A DNA stretch of 64,000 nucleotides from Nostoc sp. NMS7 (lineage in GTDB: Bacteria; Cyanobacteriota; Cyanobacteriia; Cyanobacteriales; Nostocaceae), in contig NZ_JABXKJ010000148.1 of assembly GCF_017115085.1 (NCBI RefSeq), positions 1 to 64,000 on the forward strand, given 5' to 3'. Below are positions 1 through 10,700 of this stretch, one piece after another. The notes under the pieces are model-generated. The model was not told where the DNA came from. It made no database searches and saw only the letters and a list, made by a program, of their open reading frames with translations. The translations under genes and the position numbers were made by a program. How positions within the stretch are numbered: position 1 is the stretch's first letter; each line of letters opens with the position of its first letter.

Positions 1-101
1 AACTCAAACAGCCGCGATTCTATCTCTTGGCTTGATGGGGCGGCGACGGTGACTTGATGCCGAAAATCTGGATTTCCTTGTTTTTTGCGTGGCTGACTCA
101 T
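1..101 (-). CDS. 5' end of a gene running off the window, possibly a transposase
   Basis: On the minus strand an ATG at 101 opens 33 codons that run off the left edge (MSQPRKKQGNPDF, then a stretch rich in A, S, E). A perfect 8-bp hairpin lies directly upstream at 109-128, as often seen ahead of transposase genes. The basic, short N-terminus reminds me of IS4-type cyanobacterial transposases, but too little is present to assign a family. The coding frame is reasonably likely; the function is a guess. Confidence 0.4.
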   Translation of the reverse strand, partial: MSQPRKKQGNPDFRHQVTVAAPSSQEIESRLFE

Positions 102-108
102 GGCTATT

Positions 109-128
109 CTCAACACAAGGGTGTTGAG
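109..128. promoter_or_regulatory. perfect 8-bp hairpin upstream of the edge gene
   Basis: CTCAACAC at 109-116 pairs fully with GTGTTGAG at 121-128 across a 4-nt loop. It sits 8 nt before the minus-strand start codon at 101. It could be a leader hairpin that limits read-through expression of a transposase, or part of a terminal inverted repeat. No T-run argues for a terminator. Confidence 0.35.
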
Positions 129-196
129 TTTAATCATTAAGTTTGACCCACTTGACAAGTTTCTATTTTTCTTAACTTGACACAAATGGCTTTTTG

Positions 197-240
197 GCCC
201 ACCCCACAAGATTGAATAATTTATTTCTTGGAAATCCCTT
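197..240. repeat. truncated copy of a GTGGGGTGGGC interspersed element
   Basis: GCCCACCCCAC at 197-207 is followed by an A/T-rich tail with TAATTTATTT and AAATCCCTT. The same arm plus tail recurs at 15230-15395, 51778-51867 and, more diverged, 63867-63960. Only the right half is present here. Confidence 0.6.
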
Positions 241-293
241 AGTCTGGATTTAATGGTGTGTTTGGCATCAGACTATGGTTAAAAATTAATAAC

Positions 294-1211
294 ATGGACT
301 TGCCAATTATTTACCACCCAGATTACGTTGCTCCATTACCTGATGGACATCGCTTCCCAATGTCTAAGTTCCGACAACTCTATGAATTGCTGTTAGCTGA
401 CGGCGTGGCGCAAACAGAACAATTTCACATTCCCGAACGTCCCCCACGAGAATTGATAGAGTTAGTCCACACTCCAAGCTATGTTCAAGCTTACTGTCAG
501 GGAACCCTAGACGCCAAAGCACAGCGTCGCATTGGTTTGCCTTGGAGTCCAGCATTAGCGAATCGTACCTGTGTAGCGGTAGGTGGTACGATACTCACTG
601 CTAAAATGGCATTAAGTCAGGGTTTAGCTTGTAATACTGCTGGTGGCACTCATCATGCCTTTCCCAGTTATGGATCTGGTTTTTGTATTTTCAACGATTT
701 AGCGATCGCCTGTCGCGTTTTACAAAAACTCGGACTTGTGCAAAAAATCTTGATTGTAGATTTGGATGTCCATCAAGGAGACGGCACCGCTTTTATCTTC
801 CAAGACGACGAGAGTGTTTTTACTTTCTCCATGCACTGCGAAGTCAATTTCCCTGGTACTAAACAAAACAGCGATTTGGATGTTCCTTTGCCAGTGGGAA
901 TGGAAGATAACGCCTATTTACAAACTTTAGCGAATTACTTAGCAGATTTATTGTCTAAAGTCAAGCCGGATTTAGTATTTTATGATGCAGGTGTTGATCC
1001 TCATATAGGCGATCGCTTGGGCAAATTAGCCCTTACCGACGCTGGCATTTTTCGCCGAGAAATGCAGGTTTTAAGTACTTGTATGAATAGCGGTTATCCT
1101 GTCGCTTGCGTCATTGGCGGCGGTTATGCTGATGATATGAAATCTTTAGTTTGGCGGCATTCCTTGCTGCATCGCGCCGCCAGTGAAGTTTACCAGCAGT
1201 ACAAACTATAG
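294..1211 (+). CDS. histone deacetylase family (HDAC/AcuC-like) hydrolase
   Basis: The 305-residue protein has the arginase/deacetylase-fold hallmarks. These are a tandem-His motif GGTHHAF near residue 120, the metal motif DLDVHQGDGTA near residue 160 (Asp and His zinc ligands), the second ligand region FYDAGVDPHIGD near residue 228, and the glycine-rich GGGYAD near the C-terminus. Family members remove acetyl groups from lysines or small amines in the cytoplasm; the substrate cannot be read from sequence. A GTG at 258 would add 12 residues, but family members usually begin close to the MDLPIIYHP segment, so I chose ATG 294. It stands alone, with the helicase gene 260 bp downstream on the same strand. 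Confidence 0.88.
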   Translation: MDLPIIYHPDYVAPLPDGHRFPMSKFRQLYELLLADGVAQTEQFHIPERPPRELIELVHTPSYVQAYCQGTLDAKAQRRIGLPWSPALANRTCVAVGGTILTAKMALSQGLACNTAGGTHHAFPSYGSGFCIFNDLAIACRVLQKLGLVQKILIVDLDVHQGDGTAFIFQDDESVFTFSMHCEVNFPGTKQNSDLDVPLPVGMEDNAYLQTLANYLADLLSKVKPDLVFYDAGVDPHIGDRLGKLALTDAGIFRREMQVLSTCMNSGYPVACVIGGGYADDMKSLVWRHSLLHRAASEVYQQYKL

Positions 1212-1471
1212 TCATTAAGTGAGCAATACTACCCAAAATCCTATGATTTTTATACGCAGATGAACGCAAAGATATGCAGAGTATTGCCAAATTTAATTGG
1301 TAGCGAATGGGACTAAAATAAGCTTTGCGCTCCTCTGCCCTTACCTCAGCGACGGCAGTCGCTTCTCCCAGGGGGAGACGCTGCGCGAACAAGTCGGGAA
1401 ACCCGCCCAACGCGCTGCCTTCCCTCTGCGTTTAAATTTAAACCCTATTTTGTCGGCAAAGGCATTACTGG
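1212..1471. repeat. spacer with a Nostoc-type interspersed repeat
   Basis: This gene-free stretch holds a G/C-rich palindromic repeat at about 1345-1425 containing GACGCTGCGCGAAC and GGGAAACCCGC. The same words recur at 33695-33720, 41920-41935 and 47960-47985. The first part (1219-1245, GAGCAATACTACCCAAAATC) resembles the sequence upstream of the second helicase copy near 7653, so the upstream region was duplicated with the gene. Confidence 0.5.
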
Positions 1472-4400
1472 ATGAACAAAGTCAAACTCAGAATCTACGA
1501 ACTAGCAAAAGAATTGAATTTGGATAGCAAGAAGCTATTAGTAATTTGCGAAAAGCTCAAAATTGCAGTCAAAAGCCATAACAGCACCATCTCAGAATCC
1601 GAGGCAGAAAGCATTCGTGTAGCGGCAAATAAACTAACAGCAAAATCCTCAAAAATTAAAATAAACTCTGAAGATTGGGGCTATATATTTATAGCTTCAG
1701 CAATTGATAGTTTTATCCGCCATCTGGAAGGTGAAACTGCCCTGAAATCATATCCCGAATTTAGAGAGCGGCGCGATCGCGCCAATGAGTTAATGTATGA
1801 ATGTGTTGGTAAAAAGCCTTCTCTATTTTATGTGCGTCGCAAAGGTGCAGGGAAAGAGTCAAGAGAAGAAATTTGGGATTTGACAATCGCAACAGACAGC
1901 GATGATTTTCAATTACCCGCAAGACTTGAGAAGCTCAGAAAAACATTAGGATTTAGAGCGGCTGTACAAAAAGATGGACGTGGCGGCTTAAAAATACTAT
2001 CGGCTCAGTTGTTACAACCCTCACGGGGATACGCTGATAGTTATGCTGTGCCTTGTCGCTTACGTTTGCTATCAAATCATCAGCATCATCTTCACATTCC
2101 GCCGGCGACATTGAAACGCATCGCTGCCGCGCCAGTTTGTGGCGATCATGTGCCTACAGAAGATCAGCTTAAAGCTTGGAAAGCGTTTTTGCAAATTGAG
2201 GAAAAAATTGCTAAAGCGCGTCAATTTTGTGTGCGTTATCTAAGTCATAACTATAACTTTAAAAGGCGAATCAGTTTTGAAATTGATGTAACTTCAGCCA
2301 CACTTGACGGCTTTTATCAAAATTCCCTCGATGTGGACAATTTCTGGGAACGAGCAAGACGGGCAAAAAACGAAGATTTGAAACTTTTTGAAACTGCTCC
2401 CATCGGAAAAAATTGGATTAATGGCCGCCAACTAGGGACTGTTGAAGAAGTTGATACCAACCGTTGTATTATTAGTCTCAGGCTAGAACGCGATTTAGCT
2501 GAACACATGGCAGCAGAACGTTATCAATTACCAGCTACCGGATTTTTATGTTTTGAGGCAGTTGGTGATATTCAGCAGATTCAACGTAAGAAAAAAGCTT
2601 TAGATGATTTGAATAACGGTTATACCCAGAATCCCTACTTGGGCAACTTTTTATTTGATGCTTCTCAGGCTAGACAAATCAAAACAACTATCGAACTTCA
2701 ACCACAAGATTTGTTGTTATCTTCTGCTAATCCTGGCCAGAAAGCAGCAGTAGAAAAGGTACTTGCCGCTAAGGATCTTGTTCTCATCCAAGGGCCACCG
2801 GGTACTGGTAAAACTACCGTAATTGCCGAGATTTGCTATCAAATTGCGCTTCGCGGTGGACGCACTTTAATTGCTTCTCAAGCAAATTTAGCAGTAGATA
2901 ATGCCCTGAGTCGATTAGTTCATAACCCAGTGATTCGGGCTGTACGCAAGGGGAGAGCCGAAAAAGTTGGGGAAGAAGGACAGCCATTTTTAGAAGATCA
3001 AGTGATTGGCAGATGGCTAGAAAATACAGCGAATGACTGCGAAAACAATCTGACTCAACGGCTCAAAAATATCGAAATTTTCAGTCAATTACTGGCATCA
3101 TCGCCAAGATTCACAGCCTACTTACAAGCCGAGGAAGAATTTAATCAGCAACAAAATAAATTCCATAAAAATAAGTTCAAAATAGAAGTAAACTTTAAAA
3201 ATCAAGAAACCTTTTACAACGAAACTGTAGACAAACAAAATCAGGTTGAATCACTAATTGTAGGTTTAGAAAACATTCTAAATACTGCACCAAATGTCAA
3301 CTGGCAATCTCCAGAAGTTACAGATTTTTTACCGCTTCTTAAGCCCTATACAGAAGGCAACACTTTAGTAGAAGAATTTTTAGCAAGTGTTCGTAAAGCC
3401 ATCAAATATACTGAAGAACTTGGCTTGGTGCTACCGACGGTTGGTGCTTTTGGTTTAGCGGTTTGGTTACGTGAAATAGCAACAGAAATTTCTGAATTTA
3501 AAACTGCTTTTACTCATGCTCAAGATGCAAGTGAAGCCATATCAGAAGTTGCAGCGCAGGTACAGGTTGTTAAACAGAATTTCGCCTCGTTAAATCAGCT
3601 ACAACCAGATTATCAGCAATATCTTACCAAGCTGCAAAATATTCAGCAAACAATCCAGATTTGGCAAAACCGTAAACGAGAAATTGATTATATTATCTCA
3701 GCAGTTAAAGAATGGAAGTCTACAGCATTTTCACATCTGTATCAAACCTTGAAAGATTGTCATCAATCAGGTTTACCACTAACAGAAAATTTAGCAGACT
3801 TACCACTAGGTTTGTTGATGTTTGCAAATACATTAAAATTACCAATAGTACCAAAAAATTATAATATTAACCTACTAGACTGGGAGCTATTGGCAAAAGC
3901 GATCGCTTATGAAATAGATGGAGGTTTTACTGATAGGCGGGGTAAACAGCATAATTTTAGCTATTTTTTACAACAAAATTTTAGTCAGATTCCAATGGTG
4001 CTATCAAAGAGCGATCGCACCCAATGGCATGAAACTTATCAACAGTTTAACAATTATCAACTACTTACCACAAAACAGCGAAAATTACTAGTTGAGAATA
4101 CCCAGGTTTTTTTAATTAGAATGCAAAAAACCTATGGTGGATCATGGGAATGGAATAACATTGATTCTACTCTCACCCAGCTTACACAAGAATTGCTCGA
4201 TACTATCCTTATAAATGCGCGTCAATGCGTTTTAAAAGTAAAAACGGAAACTGAACAACAGCTTCAGCATCTACAACGACAATTAAATGAACTTCAGAAA
4301 AATGAAATCAGCCAGCAGGAAATATCAATTACTCAAGCTGAGGTAGAAAAAGCGCAACAGGATGCTAATTTGCAACTTCGACAAGTTATTAATATCTTGC

Positions 4401-5947
4401 AAGAACTGAATCAAAAAAATATCCCTGCTCAATTACGTATTCTAGTTGAAAAATATCTCACAACACAATCAAATATTTGGGAGCAACCCCAAGAATTCTC
4501 AAAGCAAGTGCATTCTTGGGGAAATTGCATCAGTCAACTTGAAACCTTAATTTCATCATTAGAACCTTTTGCTGTATTGGAGATGATTAGAAATTCTCTA
4601 AATGAGCATTTATCAAAACTAAAAGAAGAAACTGAAATTTCCCTAGAACAGCTTCATAAATTACAAGTTAGTCTAGGTGAAATACAAAATAAATCACAAC
4701 CACAACCCTCAGAAAACTTAATAGAAGAAAGAAACTGGTGGTTGACAGAATGGCAAGGAATACCGGATAAATTTAAACCAGAAAATTCTGCTAGTGAGTT
4801 GTTTAATATAGAGTTATTACGCAGCATTAATATGAAGTTTGAATCTTGGCAACAGGAACTTCAAAAAGAAGAAAATTATCTTAACAAATATCAGATTTTT
4901 GTACAAGATTGGATCGGAAAATTAAGAAATCCAACTGAAGGCGACCGCGACGATTTAAGGCGTATATATTTAGACAATGCCAACGTTGTCGGTATTACCT
5001 GTGTTCAAGCTGCAAATAGAGGTTTTTCGGAAGAATTCAAATCCTTTGATGTCGTCATCATTGATGAAGTTAGTAAATGTACTCCACCAGAGTTACTGAT
5101 TCCAGCCTTAAAAGGTAAAAAATTAGTCATGGTAGGTGATCATCGACAATTACCACCCATGCTTGATACTAGCACTTTAGAAGAAGTTGCTCAAACAATT
5201 GGTAATACACGAGAAGAACTACAATTTTTAGAAGAATCACTCTTCAAAAGTCAGTTTGAATCTGCTGATGAAAGCATCAAACAAATGCTAACTACACAAT
5301 ATCGAATGCACCCATTTATTATGGGAGCAATCAATCAATTTTATGACGGTAAACTAGAATCTGGTATTTTGGAGCCGGATACAAAACGCGCACATCATTT
5401 AGCAGGCGAAATCATCCAAGAATCTCAACATCTTATCTGGGTAAAAACGCCTATCGAAAATCAATTTTTAGAGCAACGAAATGGAACTTCTTACTTTAAT
5501 ACTCAAGAAATTGATGCGATTGAATGTCTGTGTCAGCAGTTCGAGAATATTTGGGCTTCTAAAGTTGCTAATGGTGAACCAAAAAAAGAAATTGCCGTAA
5601 TTACATTTTATGGCGCTCAATTAAGAAAAATTGATGAACGTCTGCAATCTGAACTCTTTCCTTCACTAGAAATTCGTACTGGTACGGTAGACAGATTTCA
5701 AGGTATGGAAAGACCTATTGTAATTGTTAGCATGGTTCGTAATAATAGTAAAGGAGATGTGGGATTTGCCAAGAAGCCAGAACGGGTAAATGTTGCATTT
5801 TCTCGCGCTCAAGAACTGCTGATAATTGTAGGTTGTCATAATTTATTTACCCATCAATCAGGTAAAGTCGGAAGTATGTATTCCGAAGTTTCAAATATTG
5901 TAAGTCTTCATGGAGGTTTCGTTGATGTTTTTCGCCTCTTCAGCTAA
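1472..5947 (+). CDS. IF2_N-domain UPF1-like superfamily 1 helicase, intact copy
   Basis: A 1491-residue NTPase. Residues 3-55 ([17 protein letters not shown], then [14 protein letters not shown]) match the N-terminal domain of bacterial IF-2. SF1 motifs follow: Walker [10 protein letters not shown] near 441, motif II IIDEVSK near 1198, motif [11 protein letters not shown] near 1222, QYRMHP near 1276, [11 protein letters not shown] near 1404 and NVAFSRAQE near 1440. These are typical of UPF1/COG1112 helicases acting on RNA or DNA. About 750 residues of mostly helical, Gln/Glu-rich sequence separate motifs I and II. Residues about 60-235 are missing from the second copy. The nuclease partner expected downstream has been replaced by a hydrolase gene whose start overlaps this one. 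Helicase identity is certain; a role in phage defence is inferred from family and neighbours. Confidence 0.9.
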   Translation: MNKVKLRIYELAKELNLDSKKLLVICEKLKIAVKSHNSTISESEAESIRVAANKLTAKSSKIKINSEDWGYIFIASAIDSFIRHLEGETALKSYPEFRERRDRANELMYECVGKKPSLFYVRRKGAGKESREEIWDLTIATDSDDFQLPARLEKLRKTLGFRAAVQKDGRGGLKILSAQLLQPSRGYADSYAVPCRLRLLSNHQHHLHIPPATLKRIAAAPVCGDHVPTEDQLKAWKAFLQIEEKIAKARQFCVRYLSHNYNFKRRISFEIDVTSATLDGFYQNSLDVDNFWERARRAKNEDLKLFETAPIGKNWINGRQLGTVEEVDTNRCIISLRLERDLAEHMAAERYQLPATGFLCFEAVGDIQQIQRKKKALDDLNNGYTQNPYLGNFLFDASQARQIKTTIELQPQDLLLSSANPGQKAAVEKVLAAKDLVLIQGPPGTGKTTVIAEICYQIALRGGRTLIASQANLAVDNALSRLVHNPVIRAVRKGRAEKVGEEGQPFLEDQVIGRWLENTANDCENNLTQRLKNIEIFSQLLASSPRFTAYLQAEEEFNQQQNKFHKNKFKIEVNFKNQETFYNETVDKQNQVESLIVGLENILNTAPNVNWQSPEVTDFLPLLKPYTEGNTLVEEFLASVRKAIKYTEELGLVLPTVGAFGLAVWLREIATEISEFKTAFTHAQDASEAISEVAAQVQVVKQNFASLNQLQPDYQQYLTKLQNIQQTIQIWQNRKREIDYIISAVKEWKSTAFSHLYQTLKDCHQSGLPLTENLADLPLGLLMFANTLKLPIVPKNYNINLLDWELLAKAIAYEIDGGFTDRRGKQHNFSYFLQQNFSQIPMVLSKSDRTQWHETYQQFNNYQLLTTKQRKLLVENTQVFLIRMQKTYGGSWEWNNIDSTLTQLTQELLDTILINARQCVLKVKTETEQQLQHLQRQLNELQKNEISQQEISITQAEVEKAQQDANLQLRQVINILQELNQKNIPAQLRILVEKYLTTQSNIWEQPQEFSKQVHSWGNCISQLETLISSLEPFAVLEMIRNSLNEHLSKLKEETEISLEQLHKLQVSLGEIQNKSQPQPSENLIEERNWWLTEWQGIPDKFKPENSASELFNIELLRSINMKFESWQQELQKEENYLNKYQIFVQDWIGKLRNPTEGDRDDLRRIYLDNANVVGITCVQAANRGFSEEFKSFDVVIIDEVSKCTPPELLIPALKGKKLVMVGDHRQLPPMLDTSTLEEVAQTIGNTREELQFLEESLFKSQFESADESIKQMLTTQYRMHPFIMGAINQFYDGKLESGILEPDTKRAHHLAGEIIQESQHLIWVKTPIENQFLEQRNGTSYFNTQEIDAIECLCQQFENIWASKVANGEPKKEIAVITFYGAQLRKIDERLQSELFPSLEIRTGTVDRFQGMERPIVIVSMVRNNSKGDVGFAKKPERVNVAFSRAQELLIIVGCHNLFTHQSGKVGSMYSEVSNIVSLHGGFVDVFRLFS

Positions 5948-6563
5948 ACCTATCGATGACGAGTGTACTTCATTAAGTCAACGTAAAGGGATTTTGTTAG
6001 CGGTAGATTTACAAAATGGCTTTTTGATCACACCTGAATGTGAAGCGGTTGTGCCAAAGGTAGTTAATAATGCTAGTAAGTTTCATCAGGTTTGGGCAAC
6101 TCGCTTTTTTAACCGGAATCCTAACTTTTCACATCAACTCAACTGGAATGATATGGTTTTTGGACAGGAAACAGAGCTTTCTAAAACCTTAATTCCGCTT
6201 GTCAGTAAAACGTTTGATAAGCCTTCATATTCTCCAATTTCACCTAGCTTGCTCCATATATCCCGCTTTCTTTTTTCTCATGCTCATGCTCCTAGTTCTT
6301 TTGTGATGTCATCTGCCCTGCTCCAAGCACTGCAAAATAATGCTATTACTACAGTCGCAGTGTGTGGAGTTGATACATAAGCTTGTGTGATGGCTACATC
6401 TTTAGGACTCTTTGATGCTGGATTTCAGACGTTCGTAGTATCAGATGGCTGTGCTTCTAGTGGTGGGCAAGAATATCATGAAGCGGCGATTAAGATATTG
6501 AAACGCAATATTGGACAGAAATATGTGATTTCTTTTAGCGAATTACCTGCAATGTTGTCTTAG
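5925..6563 (+). pseudogene. isochorismatase-like cysteine hydrolase, broken by an in-frame TAA
   Basis: The frame encodes a cysteine hydrolase: LLAVDLQNGFL (catalytic Asp) near residue 29, a conserved Lys in the FDKPSYS segment, and ACVMATSLGLFDAGF (catalytic Cys) after the break. Codon 152 is TAA at 6378-6380, inside the normally continuous GVDT-x-ACV motif. Translation would stop just before the catalytic Cys, although the frame stays open to 6563. The first 12 codons ([12 protein letters not shown]) are not from this family; they copy the start of the HKD nuclease at 11962. The ATG overlaps the helicase end and sits behind GGAGG, so the hydrolase has captured the nuclease's translation start. 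Inactivation is the simplest reading. Confidence 0.8.
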
Positions 6564-6570
6564 TGTATAA

Positions 6571-6655
6571 GAGAGTGTTTGAAAAGTTATGAGCGGTAAA
6601 AATTTATGCTAAACGCTTCACCATGATGCAAATCATAGCAAGATAGATACTCGAA
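6571..6655 (-). pseudogene. C-terminal relic of an IS5-like transposase with its terminus
   Basis: Reading the minus strand from 6651, the frame gives SIYLAMICIMVKRLA and a stop at 6604. This resembles the last residues of IS5-family transposases. The following GAGAGTGTTTGAAAAG at 6571-6586 looks like an IS end. No other part of the element is seen. It lies between the broken hydrolase and the Uma2 gene, a place where rearrangement is independently evident. Confidence 0.4.
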
Positions 6656-6819
6656 TTATTTGAAAAGTGGTTTTGTTGTTAATGAAAGGCTTAGGTGAGA
6701 AACAGCAAATATAAAAAGGTGAGAAAAAATAATTTTTAAGCTCCTAGAAAGAAGTTACAATTAACAAACTGCCCTCCAAAACTGATTATTTCTCATTTAG
6801 AAACAGACTGGAGACTTTT

Positions 6820-7416
6820 ATGACCCCAGCAGCGATCGCTACACCCACAAAAGAATCACCCCTTTTGTTTGAAGGACTGACTTGGAGAGAATTCAAAGCA
6901 GTTGAGCAGTTATTAGACCGTCCAGGATATCGGCTGTCTTTCCTGGATGGTGTTTTGGAGATCCGAAGAATGCCTGGAGAACCCCACGAAACTGTTAAGA
7001 AGAGAATTGCCGCATTGTTAGAACTTTACCTACTCATGGCAGGGTTTGACTTTACTCCAACTGGATCAATGACCTTAGAAAATGAATCGGGTGCTGTCAA
7101 GCGAGAGGCGGATGAATCTTATAAACTTGCCCCTGGTAGAGTGCGTCCCGATTTGGCGGTAGAGGTGGTGTTTACCAGTGGCGGTATCAACAAACTAGAG
7201 GCATACAAGCGGCTGTTGATTCCAGAAGTTTGGTTCTGGGAAGATGGAGTGTTAGAAGTTTATCACCTACGGAAAGAAGGCAACGCACTTCACTATGAAA
7301 GGGTTTCTAGTAGTGAGGAGGTTAAAGGTATCGATCTGGATTTGTTGTTACGCTGCATTAATATGGTGAATCATGTTGATGCCATCAAGACTTTTCAGCA
7401 GGCGCTTCAAAAATAG
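6820..7416 (+). CDS. Uma2 family (DUF820) PD-(D/E)XK endonuclease
   Basis: The 198-residue protein shows the layout of the Uma2 family, abundant in cyanobacteria. An N-terminal helix-rich start is followed by FLDGVLEIRRMPGEPHE near residue 45 (conserved Glu/His), RPDLAVEVVFTSGG near residue 108 (catalytic Asp and Glu) and EVWFWEDGVLEVY near residue 137. The fold is a restriction-endonuclease-like nuclease; cellular roles are poorly known. The reading frame is full length. It sits between two fragments of the nuclease-gene start (5925-5960 and 7423-7497), so it may have arrived as cargo of the rearrangement that destroyed that gene. Confidence 0.85.
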   Translation: MTPAAIATPTKESPLLFEGLTWREFKAVEQLLDRPGYRLSFLDGVLEIRRMPGEPHETVKKRIAALLELYLLMAGFDFTPTGSMTLENESGAVKREADESYKLAPGRVRPDLAVEVVFTSGGINKLEAYKRLLIPEVWFWEDGVLEVYHLRKEGNALHYERVSSSEEVKGIDLDLLLRCINMVNHVDAIKTFQQALQK

Positions 7417-7422
7417 CTGGCG

Positions 7423-7497
7423 ATTTCTGCTAAACCTATTAATAATAATCTCAAGAATTTGGTATATAAAATTGAGGCAATATACTGGACAAATTAA
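7423..7497 (+). pseudogene. relic of the 5' end of a second HKD-nuclease gene
   Basis: Seven bases after the Uma2 stop the sequence can be read ISAKPINNNLKNLVYKIEA, then TAA at 7495. The intact nuclease gene at 11962 begins [20 protein letters not shown]. The match covers about 20 codons and has no start codon. It marks where the first module's nuclease gene once stood, or a third copy of its start. Confidence 0.65.
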
Positions 7498-7613
7498 CCA
7501 TCACCAAAGCTGACATTTTTCGTCGTAAATTTCTGTTTTGAGTGACTGTGTAGTATTGACAATACAGACTAGATAGTAATTTTATTTGATTTGTGAAAAT
7601 TGAAAAGCTTAGA

Positions 7614-7648
7614 TTCCCGATTTCTTAGAGAAGTCGGGAATTTTATTC
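7614..7648 (+). terminator. interspersed hairpin with T-rich tail
   Basis: TTCCCGATTTCTT at 7614-7626 pairs with AAGTCGGGAA at 7631-7640, then TTTTATTCTT. Near-identical hairpins occur at 33381-33413 and 39107-39145, each after a gene, so this is a dispersed hairpin family that can work as an intrinsic terminator. Confidence 0.55.
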
Positions 7649-7763
7649 TTGGTGGGTAATACTACCTAAAATAGGCAAAGCAGCAGAAATTTAAGATGTT
7701 GTTCCTTGCCAGCATTTGGGAATACTAGACTTGGAAACCTTTGTTAGTAAAGGCAAGCTGTGG

Positions 7764-10700
7764 ATGAACAACGCCCAACTCAGAATCTATGAGCTATCAA
7801 AAGAATTCAATTTGGAGAACAAAGAGTTACTAGCAATTTGCGACCAACTCAACATCGTAGTCAGAAGCCATAGCAGCAGGATTTCCGAATCTGAGGCAGA
7901 ACAAATCCGTTTGGCTGCTGAAAAACTTGCATCTAAAAAGGGGACACCGAAAAATGAATTAGGTATAACCAGTCATCAACCAAAGTCACCAGAGATTATC
8001 TCTCAAAATCGACTTGCTCCACTTCTCAGACAACAAATTTTGGAAATTCCTAAACCCATAATCTTTAGAAATCGTCTCTCTAACATACGAATTTGGGAAG
8101 TATTTTTACAGATTGAGGAAAAAATCGCTAAAGCACGCCAATTTTGTGTGCCTTTTTTCACCCACAATGGCTTCGGAAGACGGATCACTTTTGAGATTGA
8201 CGTAACCTCAGCTACTCTTGAGGGTTCTGATGAAAATTCCTTAACTGTGGAAAACTTCTGGGAACGGGTAAAACTAGCAAAAAGTGAAGAGATTAAGCTG
8301 TCCGAGACTACTCGCACAAGAGAAAACTGGCATAGCAGCCGCAATAAATTGGGAACTATTGAAAAAGTTGTCCCAAACAGTTGTACCATACGCGTGACGC
8401 TAAAAGACGATTTAGCTGACGATATGGCAGCAGGGCGTTATCAGCTACCAGCTACCGGATTTTTGTTTTTCGAGGCAGTTGGTGACATCCAACAGATTAA
8501 ACGCAAAAAAGAAGCCTTGGCACAATTAAAGCAGGGACGCACCCAAAATCCTTATTTGGGAAACTTCTTATTCGACGCTTCCCAAGCAAGACCTATCCAA
8601 AAAACTGTTGAATTGCGACCAGAGGATTTGTTGTTATCCTCAGCTAATCCTAGTCAGAAAGCAGCAGTAGAAATGGTGCTTGCAGCTGAGGATTTAGTTC
8701 TCATTTAAGGTCCGCCAGGTACTGGTAAAACTACCGTAATTGCCGAGATTTGCTATCAAGTTGCTATTCGAGGTGGACGCACTCTAATTACTTCTCAAGC
8801 CAATTTAGCAGTAGATAATGTCCTGAGTCGATTAGTTCATAACCCTGTAATTCGGGCTGTGCGAAAGGGAAACGCCGAAAGAGTTGGGGAACAAGGACAG
8901 CCATTTCTAGAAGATCGAGTGATTGGCACATGGTTAGAAAATACTGCTACTGACTGCGAAACAAATCTTGCCCAACGCCTCGATAATGTAAGAGATTTAC
9001 AGCAATTGTTAGCAGCATCAGAACGATTCACAACATACTTGAAAGTAGAAGAGGCATTTAAGGGAGAGCAGAATCTATTACAGACACGCAAAGCAAATTT
9101 AGAGTCAGCTTGTACGACCAAAAAAAATGAATACAATCAAGCTGCATCTCAACTGAGCGAGGTCGAATCTGTGAAAACGGCTTTGGAGGATTTGCTGAAT
9201 CAAGCACCTTCAATAGATTGGCAAGATCCAGCACTTCTTAATTTGTGGGCGGGTCTGAACAAATACACATCTACAGACGCTTCATTCCGAAACTTTGCTG
9301 CAAATCTTCGATTAGCAATTGATTTGGCTTCTGAACTTGGTATCGTTCGCCCAAATCACGGCTTATTTGGTTTAGCTGGTTGGTTGCAAAACACTGTAGC
9401 TTCTTGGATTACTGAAGTTCGCACAGCATTAGCCTACGCCAGTGATACAGCTATGGCAATGACCGAAGCGGAGTTAACTGCACAAACTTACACACAAAAT
9501 TCAGAATTTCTTGCTCGCCGAAAGTCAAATCACCAACAATTGCTTGCGAACCAGCAAAGTTTACAGCAAAGAATTAGGGATCTACATAACCGTGAATCTG
9601 AGGTCAGTTTAGCAATAAGTGACCTTGATATATGGCTATCTACAGCTAATTTAAATATCGTCAATGTATTGAAACAGTGCTTACAAAATCGTCAAGACTT
9701 TACAGTTGACTTAATCTCACTACCTTCGGCATTACAAAGCATGACGATGGAAGCTCAATATCTACCCTGGCAACAAAGTCTTGATCAGTGTAGGGTAAAA
9801 GTTAATCAGTTAATTCAGAAATACCATCAAAGGGATAGGGTATCCAGTCAGGTTAGTGAGATAAAAGATTTACTCGTGCGGGGGCGAAATATACTAGGTC
9901 ATCGCTCAATCAATGAAGCTGCTATTTCTCAGGTGAGCGTTAGTAAAGCGCTAGACCCTGTGGAATCCCTCATAAAGCTAAAGCAACTAGCACAACATAG
10001 CATTGATGACATTGAGAAACCACTAGGGGTCTGGGGTCGGATTATTGAATGGATGCTTGCGGTTGCTGTCAAGCATAAAAGTTTGGATTCCATAGCTCAA
10101 AAGTTACGTCCATATAGCCGCCGTTATAGTGCCGCGGTAACTCTTGAGGCTATTAGGAGACAAGCCCAGATTATATGTCAAACAGTGCAACCTGTTGAGA
10201 GTAAATCGGCTATCTCACAGATTACAGTGGAGGTGGCCAACGGCATGGTTACAAGTGCGCGTACATGGCTAAAGCAACTACAGACTGAAACAGAAAAGGA
10301 GCAAAAGCAGCTTCAGCAACAATTAAATGAACAGATGAGGTTGGCGGTTAATGAGCAACAAAAAATATCTGCTAATCAAGAGCAGCTAGAAACTTCTTGT
10401 AGTGAGGCTGACTTAAAATTAAAAAGAGCGATCGCACTCTTAAAAGAACTTTTTCCCTTCCCATACTTACCCGGTGAATTAAGACTTTTAGTGCAAGAAT
10501 ACCTCGATAATCCTTCAAATATTCTGACTGAGACACCACGATTTACAGCAAAAATACGCCACTGGGGAAATTGTACAAAACAACTTGATACTTTGATTCG
10601 CTTAATCGATCCTTTTGCTACACTTTCGACTAGCAAAGACTTGCTGATAGTTCGTATTACTAGCTTGCAGAAAACAACTGAAACTTACAAAAACCAATTT

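Noticed and set aside
1297-1527. A 76-residue plus-strand ORF overlapping the helicase start.
   Set aside because: It runs through the G/C-rich repeat and into the helicase in another frame, and has no recognisable sequence.
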